A DNA stretch of 64,000 nucleotides from Simiduia sp. 21SJ11W-1 (GCF_024138675.1 NZ_CP090959.1:1178001-1242000), one strand, 5' to 3'. Numbered from the stretch's first letter, positions 16,955 through 25,194 are shown. Notes: generated by a model not told the origin, from the letters alone. Numbers and translations are program-made.

Positions 16955-18823
16955 TTAGATGTTACTGCCTTGTTGTTGGGGCTGCACGGTTTTGAGATCG
17001 GCATCAGACATTAAAATGTCTTTGTAGGTGCCACCGGCGGGAATCATGGGGTAGACGTTTTCTTCACGCGCCACAATCACATCCAGCAGGTAAGGCTCAT
17101 TGGGATTGGCCAGCATCCGCTCGAAGGCGGCGGGCAGGTCTTCTTTGCGCAGCACCCGTTCAGATCTCACCCGGTAGCCTTCGGCAATGGCCAGAAAGTT
17201 CGGATAAATATCCATATCGTTATCGGCTTTAACGCGCGTCAGCGGGTCAGAGAGCGAGGAGCCTGCGCGGTTTTTGTTGTAAATCATGTCTTGCCACTGG
17301 CGCACCATGCCCAACCACTGGTTGTTGATCACCACCACTTTGACGCCCAGTTTGAAACGGTGGCAGGTGGCCAATTCGTGCACTGTCATGTTGAGCGAGC
17401 CATCGCCGTCGATGTCGATTACTGTACGCTCGGGGAAGGCGGCCTTGGCGCCAATGGCCGCGGGCAGGCCGTAACCCATGGTGCCAAAGCCCGAGCTGCT
17501 TAAGAACGCGCGCGTACGCGTGCTTTGGTAGTGCTGCATGGCCCACATCTGGTGCTGGCCTACACCCAGGCTCACAATGGCCTCGCCCTTGGTTATTTCT
17601 GAAAGCAGGTTGATCGCAAACTGCGGGCTGATTGCGTCGCATTCAGGCTGCGGGTAGGGCCAGGCTGTTTTCCACTGTTGTACTTGTGTCACCCAGGGTC
17701 GGTTGGTGACTGACGGGCAATGGGCCAGCAATTGCTCCAGTGCCAGTTTGATGTCGGCGCATACGGGCAGGGTAACGTCTTTGTTTTTGTTGAGTTCGTC
17801 GCGGTCTATGTCGATGTGAATGATGCGCCCGTGCTTGATGAACTCGCTCACCTTACCGGTTACGCGGTCATCAAAACGCACGCCGGCGGCGATCACCAGA
17901 TCTGCTTCATTGATGGCGGTATTGGCGTATTTCGCCCCGTGCATGCCCAGGGTATGCAGTGCCAATGGGTGCGCGGGCGGAAAGCAGCCGTGGCCCATCA
18001 ACGTGGTGGTAACCGGAATCTGTGCGCGCTCTGCCAGCTGCAGTAATTCACTGTGCGCACCGGCTGCCACTATGCCGCCGCCTGCGTAGATAACCGGGCG
18101 CTCGGCTTCACTCAACAAGCGCAGCGCCTGTTCGAGCTGGTTGCCGGTCATGCCTGTGGCGGCGGGCTCCGGTGGTTCAATTACCGCCGGCACTCTGGGG
18201 GGCGTGTAGTTGCCCTCGTGATCGCGCGGGTAGTGTTGCTGGATGTCTTTGGGGATATCAATCAACACAGGCCCCGGCCTGCGCCCGCCTGCCAGGGCAA
18301 AGCCTTCGCGCACCACTTCGGGGATGTCGGTGACGCGGCTTACCAGGTAATTGCGCTTGGTGATGGGGCGGGTAACCGCCACGATATCCACCTCCTGGAA
18401 GGCATTTTTACCCAACAGGTGCGAGGGCACGTTGCCGGTAATGCACACAATGCCAATGGAATCGCTCATGGCATCGGCAATGCCGGTAACAAGATTGGTG
18501 GCGCCTGGCCCTGAGGTTGCCAGGCACACGCCCACGCGGCCTGTGGCGCGGGCGTAGCCTTGGGCTGCGTGCACCGCGCCTTGCTCGTGTTCGGTGCGAA
18601 TGCAGCGGATGCCAAATTCAGCCAGCACGTCGAAGATTTCCAGGTTGGCGCCACCCGGGTAGCCAAACAGCAGGTCTACCCCCTCAGCCTGCATCGCCTT
18701 GGCCAGCAACTGTGCGCCGCGCAATGCGCCTTTGCGCTGGCTTTCAATAATGTCGGTAATCGCGCCGCCGGTAACAGTGCCTTTATTGGCGTAGGTAACA
18801 TTATCAACGGGGTGATTACTCAT
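16955..18823 (-). CDS. ilvB: Acetolactate (acetohydroxyacid) synthase large subunit
   Basis: 622 residues. This ThDP- and FAD-dependent enzyme condenses pyruvate with pyruvate or 2-oxobutyrate in valine/leucine/isoleucine synthesis. It has GYPGGANLEIFDVL, the ThDP-activating Glu in RTEHEQGAVHAAQGYARATG (E80), SGPGATNLVTGIADAM, and the metal/ThDP motif DGDGSLNM with NNQWLGMVRQWQ. The N-terminal 35 residues are a long extension compared with E. coli IlvB/IlvI. AAGGAG precedes the ATG. No ilvN/ilvH regulatory subunit gene lies beside it in this window. A symbol of ilvB, ilvG or ilvI cannot be settled from sequence alone. Confidence 0.88.
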   Translation of the reverse strand: MSNHPVDNVTYANKGTVTGGAITDIIESQRKGALRGAQLLAKAMQAEGVDLLFGYPGGANLEIFDVLAEFGIRCIRTEHEQGAVHAAQGYARATGRVGVCLATSGPGATNLVTGIADAMSDSIGIVCITGNVPSHLLGKNAFQEVDIVAVTRPITKRNYLVSRVTDIPEVVREGFALAGGRRPGPVLIDIPKDIQQHYPRDHEGNYTPPRVPAVIEPPEPAATGMTGNQLEQALRLLSEAERPVIYAGGGIVAAGAHSELLQLAERAQIPVTTTLMGHGCFPPAHPLALHTLGMHGAKYANTAINEADLVIAAGVRFDDRVTGKVSEFIKHGRIIHIDIDRDELNKNKDVTLPVCADIKLALEQLLAHCPSVTNRPWVTQVQQWKTAWPYPQPECDAISPQFAINLLSEITKGEAIVSLGVGQHQMWAMQHYQSTRTRAFLSSSGFGTMGYGLPAAIGAKAAFPERTVIDIDGDGSLNMTVHELATCHRFKLGVKVVVINNQWLGMVRQWQDMIYNKNRAGSSLSDPLTRVKADNDMDIYPNFLAIAEGYRVRSERVLRKEDLPAAFERMLANPNEPYLLDVIVAREENVYPMIPAGGTYKDILMSDADLKTVQPQQQGSNI

Positions 18824-18992
18824 GGTGTGGCTCCTTGTGGGTGCGATGGTGACATTTGGCCCGGGTGGGGTAGGGAATTGATCTTCTCAAAATTGCGCAT
18901 AAGGCGATAGCTGCTATAACTAAAGTGACTAACTACTGCCTATGGCACTGAATCATGGGCACAAGTTGGCAATCACAATCAGGGAGAGCGTC

Positions 18993-19664
18993 ATGGCCAA
19001 CCACATCTTTATACTGGCATTTGTCATGTTGTTCGCAGGGGTATTCGGCGGACTCATCAACTTTTATCAAATGAATCAAAACGACAACGACCCAGCCAGC
19101 CTGCCGCGCTGCATTGTGATGGGCGTGGGGGCGGCCTTTTTGGTGCCGGTTATTTTGAATCTGGTGAACAGCGATCTGATCATGGAGATTCAGGGTGATC
19201 CATCGCGGCTTTTGATTTACACCGGTTACTGCCTGATTGCGGCGGTGGCCTCGCGCATTGTTATCGTGAACATGGGCGAGCGCATCTTGCGTGAAGCAGC
19301 CCAGGCGCGCGCTATTTCAGACAACGTGCATCACGACCTGCGCATGATGCAAGAAGAGCTGATGCCGCTGATTGCCACCGAAACCGAGCAAGACCCAGAG
19401 GCCGATGGCAACCAAGGCCCGCTGGAGGCGGAAATCGAGCTGGATGTCACCTCCGCCAAGGTGCTTAAAACCTTGGGGCGCGGGCGCTATATTTTCCGCT
19501 CTATGGCAGGCCTGTGTCACGAGGCCAGTGCCGATGAAACCACCATGGCCAAAACCCTGAACGTGCTGGTTGCGCGCAACCTGGCGGGCAAGGTGAGCGG
19601 CTCCAAGGGCGTGCGCTGGTATGTCACCGAAAAAGGCCGGCGCGTGATGGACATGATTGTCTGA
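18993..19664 (+). CDS. Membrane-anchored winged-helix protein, partner of the VWA protein
   Basis: 223 residues. Hydrophobic segments at about 5-23, 40-58 and 72-93 form an N-terminal membrane domain; its pattern (GLINF, GVGAAFLVPVILNLV, YCLIAAVASRIV) resembles what is called a YEATS-associated helix domain, though I am unsure of this. A charged helix follows (95-130). Residues 150-223 read as a winged helix-turn-helix (VTSAKVLKTLGRGRYIFRS, ending GVRWYVTEKGRRVMDMIV). AGGGAGAG precedes the ATG at 18993. The next gene starts 9 bp after its stop, so the two form an operon. It may be a membrane-tethered transcription factor or a protein-interaction winged helix. Confidence 0.6.
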   Translation: MANHIFILAFVMLFAGVFGGLINFYQMNQNDNDPASLPRCIVMGVGAAFLVPVILNLVNSDLIMEIQGDPSRLLIYTGYCLIAAVASRIVIVNMGERILREAAQARAISDNVHHDLRMMQEELMPLIATETEQDPEADGNQGPLEAEIELDVTSAKVLKTLGRGRYIFRSMAGLCHEASADETTMAKTLNVLVARNLAGKVSGSKGVRWYVTEKGRRVMDMIV

Positions 19665-19673
19665 GGGCGCGCT

Positions 19674-21779
19674 ATGAACAGGTTGTCGGTGATATGGGTG
19701 TGGCTGCTGGTGCTGTGTGCACCGGCGGCAATTGCCCAGGTTAGTAGCCCAGCGCCCGATGGGGCGCTGGTAGCCGAACAGGCCGATGTGCGGGTTATCA
19801 TCGATATCTCTGGCAGCATGAAGCAAAACGACCCGGAAAATCTCCGGCGCCCGGCGTTGGATCTGCTCATTAAAATGATCCCCGAGGGCAGCAAGGCGGG
19901 GGTGTGGACCTTCGGCCAATACGTCAACATGCTGGTGCCGCACCGGGAAGTAAACGACCAATGGCGCAAAGACGCGGCGGCCAAGGTGCAGCAGGTGAAT
20001 TCCGTTGGCCTGTTCACCAACATTGGCGGTGCGCTTGAGCGGGCCAATAAAGATGGCGGCCCGCCAGAGCCCGGCTTTAATACCAATATTATTTTGCTCA
20101 CCGATGGCATGGTGGATGTCTCCCGCAACCCGGAAGAAAACGCCCGCGAGTGGCGCCGCATTGTGGATGAAGTCTTGCCCTCCCTTAAGGGGCAAAAGGT
20201 AAAAATTCACACAGTGGCACTTTCTGATAACGCCGACGGCGAGCTGATGAATGCATTGTCTTTGGGTACCGACGGCGTGGCCGCGGTGGCCAATAATGCC
20301 AGCGAACTCACCAAAATTTTCATGCGCGCATTGGCGCAATCGGCACCCGCCGATGAAGTGGCGCTGGATGAAAACAAATTCCTGGTAGATTCCAGCATTG
20401 AAGAGTTTACCGCGCTGATTTTTCGCGCCAAACCCGAGCAGCAAACAGAGCTGCTCTCGCCTGATCAAAAGTTTTACAAGGCCAATACAAAAGACCCTTA
20501 TATCGCCTGGCACCGGGCTTCCGACCACGACCTGATAACCATCAAACAGCCCATTGAGGGTGAGTGGCTGGTGCGTGCCGATTTAGATCCAGACAGCAAA
20601 ATCACCATAGTTACCAACTTGAAGCTGTTGGTAAAACCCATGGCCAACAATTTGTTTGAAGGCCAAGCCACAGAGCTGCAATTTTTGCTGCAGGATAAAG
20701 GCAAAACCATCAGTGATGCGCGGTTTCTACGGTTGTTAAACATCAAGGCTGCGCTGCTTAAGGGCGAGCAATCGCTGTGGGCGGAAACCCTGTCTGATGC
20801 GCTACCCCCGGGCGATGGCATTTACCGCCGTACCCTTGATCAATTTGAGGACGAGGGCCGCTACCTTTTGCGCCTGAATGTGGATGGCAAAAGTTTTAGC
20901 CGTGAATTCACACACCACCTGGCAGTGCGGCCGCCATTTCAGGTTGAGCGTGAGCGCCAGGGCAACGGAGATCAACTCATTAGCGTGAGCGCCAATGGCC
21001 AAACCCTTGATAAGGCGCGCACGGTGGTGGTGGCGAAAGTGCGTGAGCCGAGCGGGCGCTCCAGTATTCAGCCGCTGGTGTTAAGCCCCACTGATCAATG
21101 GGAGCTGCGTTTAAGCCCCGCAGAGGAAGGGGAGTACGAAATCGATTTGCGCGTCAGCGCAATAGATTCCGAAGGTGCCAAGTTTGATCATCACCCTGCG
21201 CCCATCGCGTTTACCCACCCAGAAGGTGCAGACCCATTTAAAGGAGAGCCAAAGCACGCCGTTGCACCTGCGCCCACACCCGAATCCACGCCCGAACTCC
21301 AACAAGAGCCCACACCCGAGCCCACACAGGCGTCTTCCCAGGAGCCCGAAGCCGAGCCCGTAGCTAACCCCGAGCCTGCCGCCGATACCAAAAAATGGGT
21401 GCTATACGGCGCACTGGCCGTTGGCAACCTGCTGATTTTGGGCCTTGCCTACTTTGCCTGGCGCATGGTGATGGGCGGCAAAAAATCAGAAGATGATGAT
21501 CTGGATGAAGCTGGCCTTGAGCAAGAAATGGCGGCCGAAGAGCAAGCGCAGGCCGCTGCATCCGATGAGCCGAAGCTCGACGATTTAACCGAGCTACCCA
21601 TGGCCGATGACCTAGGCGATGGGGCTGTGGATCTGGAAAGTGAAACCGCAGCCGATGAGCTTGCCGATATTGATGTATCTGACAACGCGCCGGAATTTAC
21701 CCTGGATGATTTGGCGCCCGCCAAAGATGATGACCCGGATGAAAGCAGCGATGCAGGCGATGACCTGCCAAAACCCTAA
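19674..21779 (+). CDS. Exported VWA-domain protein with C-terminal TM helix and acidic tail
   Basis: 701 residues. A signal peptide ends near AIAQ (about 21). A VWA domain begins VRVIIDISGSMKQNDPENL, with the metal-ion site DISGS at 44-48 and a second-strand LLTDGMVDVS near 142-151. A long beta-rich region follows (about 230-530), then a Pro/Glu/Thr-rich linker (about 530-570), one membrane helix (about 571-600), and a cytoplasmic tail of about 100 residues dominated by Asp and Glu. The predicted topology is periplasmic sensor/adhesion domain, inner-membrane anchor and acidic cytosolic tail. It is co-transcribed with the winged-helix membrane protein 9 bp upstream, which suggests signal transfer between them. 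I know of no assigned function. Confidence 0.75.
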   Translation: MNRLSVIWVWLLVLCAPAAIAQVSSPAPDGALVAEQADVRVIIDISGSMKQNDPENLRRPALDLLIKMIPEGSKAGVWTFGQYVNMLVPHREVNDQWRKDAAAKVQQVNSVGLFTNIGGALERANKDGGPPEPGFNTNIILLTDGMVDVSRNPEENAREWRRIVDEVLPSLKGQKVKIHTVALSDNADGELMNALSLGTDGVAAVANNASELTKIFMRALAQSAPADEVALDENKFLVDSSIEEFTALIFRAKPEQQTELLSPDQKFYKANTKDPYIAWHRASDHDLITIKQPIEGEWLVRADLDPDSKITIVTNLKLLVKPMANNLFEGQATELQFLLQDKGKTISDARFLRLLNIKAALLKGEQSLWAETLSDALPPGDGIYRRTLDQFEDEGRYLLRLNVDGKSFSREFTHHLAVRPPFQVERERQGNGDQLISVSANGQTLDKARTVVVAKVREPSGRSSIQPLVLSPTDQWELRLSPAEEGEYEIDLRVSAIDSEGAKFDHHPAPIAFTHPEGADPFKGEPKHAVAPAPTPESTPELQQEPTPEPTQASSQEPEAEPVANPEPAADTKKWVLYGALAVGNLLILGLAYFAWRMVMGGKKSEDDDLDEAGLEQEMAAEEQAQAAASDEPKLDDLTELPMADDLGDGAVDLESETAADELADIDVSDNAPEFTLDDLAPAKDDDPDESSDAGDDLPKP

Positions 21780-21812
21780 GGTTGCAAGCGTGCAGTGATT
21801 GCACAAAGCGCC

Positions 21813-21834
21813 ACGCCAATACCGCTATTGGCGT
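21813..21834 (+). terminator. Probable terminator after the VWA gene
   Basis: ACGCCAATA (21813-21821) and TATTGGCGT (21826-21834) pair perfectly around CCGC, followed by TTGACTTTT. It lies 34 bp past the VWA stop. Confidence 0.55.
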
Positions 21835-21914
21835 TTGACTTTTGGCTGGGCAAGTTTGTGAGTGGCGCGGTTAGTTGCCAACCGGCACTTTTCGGGCTCG
21901 ACTATTTGAAACTC

Positions 21915-22078
21915 GTTTCTAGTTTCTAGTTTCTAGTTTCTAGTTTCTAGTTTCTAGTTTCTAGTTTCTAGTTTCTAGTTTCTAGTTTCTAGTTTCTAGT
22001 TTCTAGTTTCTAGTTTCTAGTTTCTAGTTTCTAGTTTCTAGTTTCTACTTTCTCGTTTCTCGTTTCTCGTTTCTAGTT
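21915..22078 (+). repeat. Tandem heptamer array, GTTTCTA x ~23
   Basis: About 164 bp of uninterrupted 7-bp units (GTTTCTA, equivalently CTAGTTT). Most copies are exact; the last few carry single changes to CTACTTT and CTCGTTT before one restored CTAG. This puts about twenty CTAG tetramers in 160 bp, although CTAG is generally rare in proteobacterial genomes. The unit is related in form to CTAGCAA at 12006-12051. Variation only at one end is typical of slippage-driven expansion. Confidence 0.95.
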
Positions 22079-22180
22079 CTTCGCGAGCCCTGCCTTCCTG
22101 AACCTCCTCTAGAACCCAGGGGCCCTATCCCCCTATCAACGTCATGCGTAGGGCTATTGCTCTGGGTGAGGTTAAAAAAC

Positions 22181-22223
22181 ATACTATATTAGTATTGACT
22201 AAATTAAGTATTTCTAATTTAAT
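22181..22223 (+). promoter_or_regulatory. Promoter and palindromic operators of the persulfide operon
   Basis: TTGACT (22195-22200), 17 bp, TTTAAT (22218-22223) make a good sigma-70 promoter. Two AT-rich inverted repeats overlap it: ATACTA-TAT-TAGTAT at 22181-22195 and TAAATTA-N8-TAATTTA at 22200-22221. BigR-type repressors bind an AT-rich palindrome over the -10 of similar operons, so the second repeat is the likelier operator for the BigR-like protein encoded in this operon. Confidence 0.65.
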
Positions 22224-22273
22224 AGGGCAATCTTATTGGCCATAGGCCGTTTGAACGCACTCAAGGAGCAGAT

Positions 22274-22807
22274 ATGAAACTCAAATACTGGATTTTAGGG
22301 GCGGGTAGCGCGCTTTTGATGGCAGCGGCAGCCTTGGCTGGCGCCCAAGAGGCTAAGGCTAGCAAAGCCCAGCTGGCCCAAGGTGTAGCGAATTTTCATA
22401 GCCATTCGCCAAGCCTGGCAACAGGCGGGCTGGTGAAGCCCGAGGCGCTGGCTGCACTCAAGGCTGCAGGTTTTACCCAAATCATCGATTTACGCACGCA
22501 AGAAGAGGGCGTGGCAGGCGAGCAGACGGCAGCAGAAGCCTTGGGCCTTGAGTGGCACCACCTGCCCACTGCGGGCGAGTTGCCCAGTGCCGAGCGTTTG
22601 GCCGAGTTTGGCGCTTTGCTGCAAAACGGCAAAACCCTGGTGCACTGCCGCTCGGGCAACCGCGTGGGCATGACCTGGGCGCTCTGGCAAATTTCACAAG
22701 GCAAAGATGTTGAAAGCGCACTTGCCGAAGCTCGGGCAATGGGCATGAAAGCGGGCTTTGAATCAGCAATTCGCGCCCAGGTAAAGGCGGCCGCCAGTGA
22801 GCACTGA
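22274..22807 (+). CDS. DUF442 (BLH-type) protein-phosphatase-like protein, exported
   Basis: 177 residues with an N-terminal signal peptide (LGAGSALLMAAAALAGAQEA). The rest is a dual-specificity-phosphatase-like fold of the DUF442 / beta-lactamase-hydrolase-like family: FTQIIDLRTQEEG, then the catalytic loop LVHCRSGNRVGMTWALW, where Cys-x4-Arg forms the anion-binding loop. In Xylella and Agrobacterium a related domain is fused to a persulfide dioxygenase and is encoded with BigR; here it is a separate, probably periplasmic, protein. It is the first gene of the sulfide operon; AAGGAG precedes the ATG, and its 3' end overlaps the next gene by 11 nt. Confidence 0.8.
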   Translation: MKLKYWILGAGSALLMAAAALAGAQEAKASKAQLAQGVANFHSHSPSLATGGLVKPEALAALKAAGFTQIIDLRTQEEGVAGEQTAAEALGLEWHHLPTAGELPSAERLAEFGALLQNGKTLVHCRSGNRVGMTWALWQISQGKDVESALAEARAMGMKAGFESAIRAQVKAAASEH

Positions 22808-23105
22808 GGCCGAGCTAAGTGCCCTTGCCGAACACGCGGGCGAGGCGGCCAGCCTGCTAAAGCAATTGGCCAATCCGCACAGGCTGATGATTTTGTGCAC
22901 CCTGATAGAAGGCGAGCTTTCAGTGGGCGAGTTGAACGCGCGGGTGCCCCTTAGCCAATCGGCGTTGTCGCAGCACTTAGGTGGCCTGCGCGAGGCGGGC
23001 CTGGTGGCCACGCGCAAAGAGCGGCAATCGGTTTTTTACCGCCTGCAAGGCGATGAGGCCGTACGGGTAATTGAAGTACTTAAACAGCTGTATTGCAGCG
23101 AATAA
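22797..23105 (+). CDS. bigR: ArsR-family repressor, BigR/SqrR-like persulfide sensor
   Basis: 102 residues. The helix-turn-helix is VPLSQSALSQHLGGLREAGLV with the wing TRKERQSVFY. Two cysteines, Cys34 in LMILCTLIEGELSVGEL and Cys100 in QLYCSE, sit where BigR/SqrR/YgaV sensors form a di- or tetrasulfide bridge in response to reactive sulfur. The GTG start overlaps the end of the DUF442 gene. It probably represses its own operon through the AT-rich palindromes at 22181-22221. The symbol is by resemblance. Confidence 0.82.
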   Translation: MSTEAELSALAEHAGEAASLLKQLANPHRLMILCTLIEGELSVGELNARVPLSQSALSQHLGGLREAGLVATRKERQSVFYRLQGDEAVRVIEVLKQLYCSE

Positions 23106-23124
23106 CCCACCCAGAGGTGACCAA

Positions 23125-23637
23125 ATGAAACGAATCAGTGCAAAAGAGTTTTCCGAACAATATGCCGCCGCCGGCAACCTTGCCGTGGTGGATGTACGCA
23201 CGCCGGCAGAATTTAACAGCGTGTTTTTGCCCGGTAGCACCAATGTGCCAGTAAGTGATATTCACCCACAGGCTGTGCACGATGTGGCTGAAACGGGCCC
23301 TGTGTATTTAATGTGCCGCACCCAAAAGCGTGCGGAAATGGCCTGTGAAAAACTGGCAGGCCAAGTGAAATGCGAGCTGGTGGTCATTGAAGGGGGCATT
23401 GAAAACGTCGATCCGAAACTGCTGCGCCAGGGCGCGCGCAAAACCATTGCGCTGGATCGGCAGATGCGCATTACCGCAGGCCTAATGGTACTTGTGGGCG
23501 TTGCGGGAGGCTTCTTCATTCACCCTGTGTGGTTTGGCCTGAGCGGGTTCGTGGGCGCGGGCCTGATGTTCTCTGGTATTACCGATGCCTGCCCCATGCT
23601 GATGGTGCTGGCGCGCATGCCCTGGAACAAAGCCTGA
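23125..23637 (+). CDS. Rhodanese-domain sulfurtransferase with C-terminal DUF2892 membrane segment
   Basis: 170 residues. A rhodanese domain (NLAVVDVRTPAEFNSVFLPGS) carries the active-site Cys in YLMCRTQKRAEMAC. A DUF2892-type pair of membrane helices follows (DRQMRITAGLMVLVGVAGG and FGLSGFVGAGLMFSGITDAC). Such proteins accept or transfer sulfane sulfur at the cytoplasmic membrane. ATG 23125 follows AGAGGTG. Its stop overlaps the exporter gene by one base (TGATG). Confidence 0.85.
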   Translation: MKRISAKEFSEQYAAAGNLAVVDVRTPAEFNSVFLPGSTNVPVSDIHPQAVHDVAETGPVYLMCRTQKRAEMACEKLAGQVKCELVVIEGGIENVDPKLLRQGARKTIALDRQMRITAGLMVLVGVAGGFFIHPVWFGLSGFVGAGLMFSGITDACPMLMVLARMPWNKA

Positions 23638-24470
23638 TGCCCGAAGTGCTTGCCATCGGGGCCGCAGTGGGCCTGGTGCTGGGCTTGACCGGTGCTGGTG
23701 GCTCATTGTTTGCGGTGCCGCTACTGATGCTGGGGCTGGGTTTGGCAACGGGCCAGGCCACAGGGTTGGCCCTTGGCGCAGTGGCGGTGAGTGCGGCCTG
23801 GGGGGCGGCCGGAGGCTTTGCACGCCGTGAGGTTGTCTGGCTGCCGGCCTTGGTGCTTGCTCTAAGCGGTGCGCTGCTGGCTCCGGTCGGCCGCGCGCTG
23901 GCGCTTCAATTGCCGGATATATGGTTGATGGCAGGTTTTGCGGTGCTGGTGATCTGGGTGGCCTTGCGCATGTGGCTGCAGGCCCGGCGCGAGCCCGCTG
24001 CCGCTGGCGTCACCCGCGCGAGCCAGGCTCCCAAATTACTTACTGCCGAGCAACCCCTGTGCCGGTTCAGTGCCAGCGGCCAGCTGGAGCTGCGGCCACG
24101 GTGTCTGGCGGGGGTTGTGCTGGGCGGCGCCATGGCAGGTGTGTTGTCCGGGCTTTTTGGCGTGGGCGGTGGCTTTGTGATTGTGCCGCTTTTGGTGCTG
24201 CTCACGGGCCTTAGCATGCGCGCGGCGGTGGCCACCTCGCTGCTGGTGATTGCCGTAATCAGCACAAGCGGCTTTGCCAGCTACCTGTGGCTTGGCCATG
24301 CAGTGAACTACGCGGTGCTGGCCTGGTTATCGCTTGGGGGTGTGCTTGGCATGGTGCTCGGCTCGAAGCTTGCCCATCGCCTGGCCGGGCCGGTTTTGCA
24401 GCAAATATTTGTTGTGTTGATGATTCTATTAACTGCCAGCGCCCTTTGGCTGCAGTGGCGGGCAAGTTAG
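23637..24470 (+). CDS. TauE/SafE-family sulfite/sulfur-anion exporter
   Basis: 277 residues with about eight hydrophobic helices in two repeats: AAVGLVLGLTGAGGSLFAVP in the first and GGAMAGVLSGLFGVGGGFVIVP in the second, the duplicated glycine-rich motif of the TauE/SafE family. Its ATG overlaps the rhodanese stop. In a persulfide operon it probably exports sulfite or thiosulfate formed by the dioxygenase and rhodanese. Confidence 0.85.
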   Translation: MPEVLAIGAAVGLVLGLTGAGGSLFAVPLLMLGLGLATGQATGLALGAVAVSAAWGAAGGFARREVVWLPALVLALSGALLAPVGRALALQLPDIWLMAGFAVLVIWVALRMWLQARREPAAAGVTRASQAPKLLTAEQPLCRFSASGQLELRPRCLAGVVLGGAMAGVLSGLFGVGGGFVIVPLLVLLTGLSMRAAVATSLLVIAVISTSGFASYLWLGHAVNYAVLAWLSLGGVLGMVLGSKLAHRLAGPVLQQIFVVLMILLTASALWLQWRAS

Positions 24471-24498
24471 GCGCACCGCGCGCAAGAGAGGTTACCCA

Positions 24499-25185
24499 AT
24501 GATTTTTCGTCAATTGTTTGATCACGAAAGCTCCACCTACACTTACCTTGTGGGCGATGCTCCAAGCGGCGAGGCCATACTTATCGACCCGGTGCTGGGT
24601 CAGGAAGAGGCCTACTTGCAGCTGCTGGCACAGCTTGGCCTGACACTTAAATACGCCGTGGATACCCACGTACACGCCGATCACGTAACCGCACTCGGCA
24701 AATTGCGTGAACGCACCGGCGCACGCACGCTCATGGGTAAGCAAAGCGATGTAGCCTGCGCATCGGACTGGTTTGGCGACGGTGATGTGCTGGCGGTGGG
24801 GCAGCTACGCATTCACACCCTGTTTACCCCCGGCCATACAGACGACTCCTATTGTTTTTATTTACCCGGCCAAGACATGCTGTTTACCGGTGATACGCTT
24901 TTGATCCGCGGTACCGGACGCACGGATTTCCAAAACGGCGATGCGCGCGCGCAGTATGAAAGCCTGCAACGCCTACTGGCCCTGCCCGGGCATACCCAGG
25001 TGTGGCCGGGGCACGATTACAAAGGCTGGACCTCCAGCACGCTTGCAGAAGAACAAGCTCACAATCCCCGCCTGCAGGTGGCCAATAGCGAGGCCTATGC
25101 CGCGTTGATGGCAAACCTGAAACTGCCTAACCCCAAAATGATGGATGTGGCCGTGCCCGCCAACAAAGGTTGCGGCATGGGCTGA
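24499..25185 (+). CDS. Persulfide dioxygenase (ETHE1-type metallo-beta-lactamase fold)
   Basis: 228 residues. The metal motif is THVHADHVTAL near residues 56-66, with further ligands in TPGHTDDSYCFY and GDTLL; GRTDFQNGDA and WPGHDYKG are typical of ETHE1/Blh persulfide dioxygenases, which oxidise glutathione persulfide to sulfite with one Fe(II). It is the last gene of the operon and its sulfite product matches the TauE exporter upstream. It lacks the fused rhodanese or DUF442 domain found in some relatives; these are separate genes here. No sulfide:quinone oxidoreductase gene is in the operon. Confidence 0.88.
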   Translation: MIFRQLFDHESSTYTYLVGDAPSGEAILIDPVLGQEEAYLQLLAQLGLTLKYAVDTHVHADHVTALGKLRERTGARTLMGKQSDVACASDWFGDGDVLAVGQLRIHTLFTPGHTDDSYCFYLPGQDMLFTGDTLLIRGTGRTDFQNGDARAQYESLQRLLALPGHTQVWPGHDYKGWTSSTLAEEQAHNPRLQVANSEAYAALMANLKLPNPKMMDVAVPANKGCGMG

Positions 25186-25194
25186 CCCGCTAGT

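Larger units (their letters stand above)
21780..22273. other. Intergenic region holding a terminator, a heptamer array and a promoter
   Basis: A stretch of 494 bp without a gene. It contains the VWA terminator (21813-21834), about 23 copies of a CTAGTTT-type heptamer (21915-22078) and the sulfide operon promoter/operator (22181-22223). No further open frame is supported. Confidence 0.6.

Noticed and set aside
19317-20528. A 403-residue minus-strand open frame
   Set aside because: It lies wholly antisense to the winged-helix and VWA genes, which have clear domains, signal peptide and ribosome binding sites. The translation shows no protein-like pattern.
21915-22078. CRISPR-like appearance of the heptamer array
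   Set aside because: Units of 7 bp are directly adjacent with no spacers, so it is a simple tandem repeat and not a CRISPR array.
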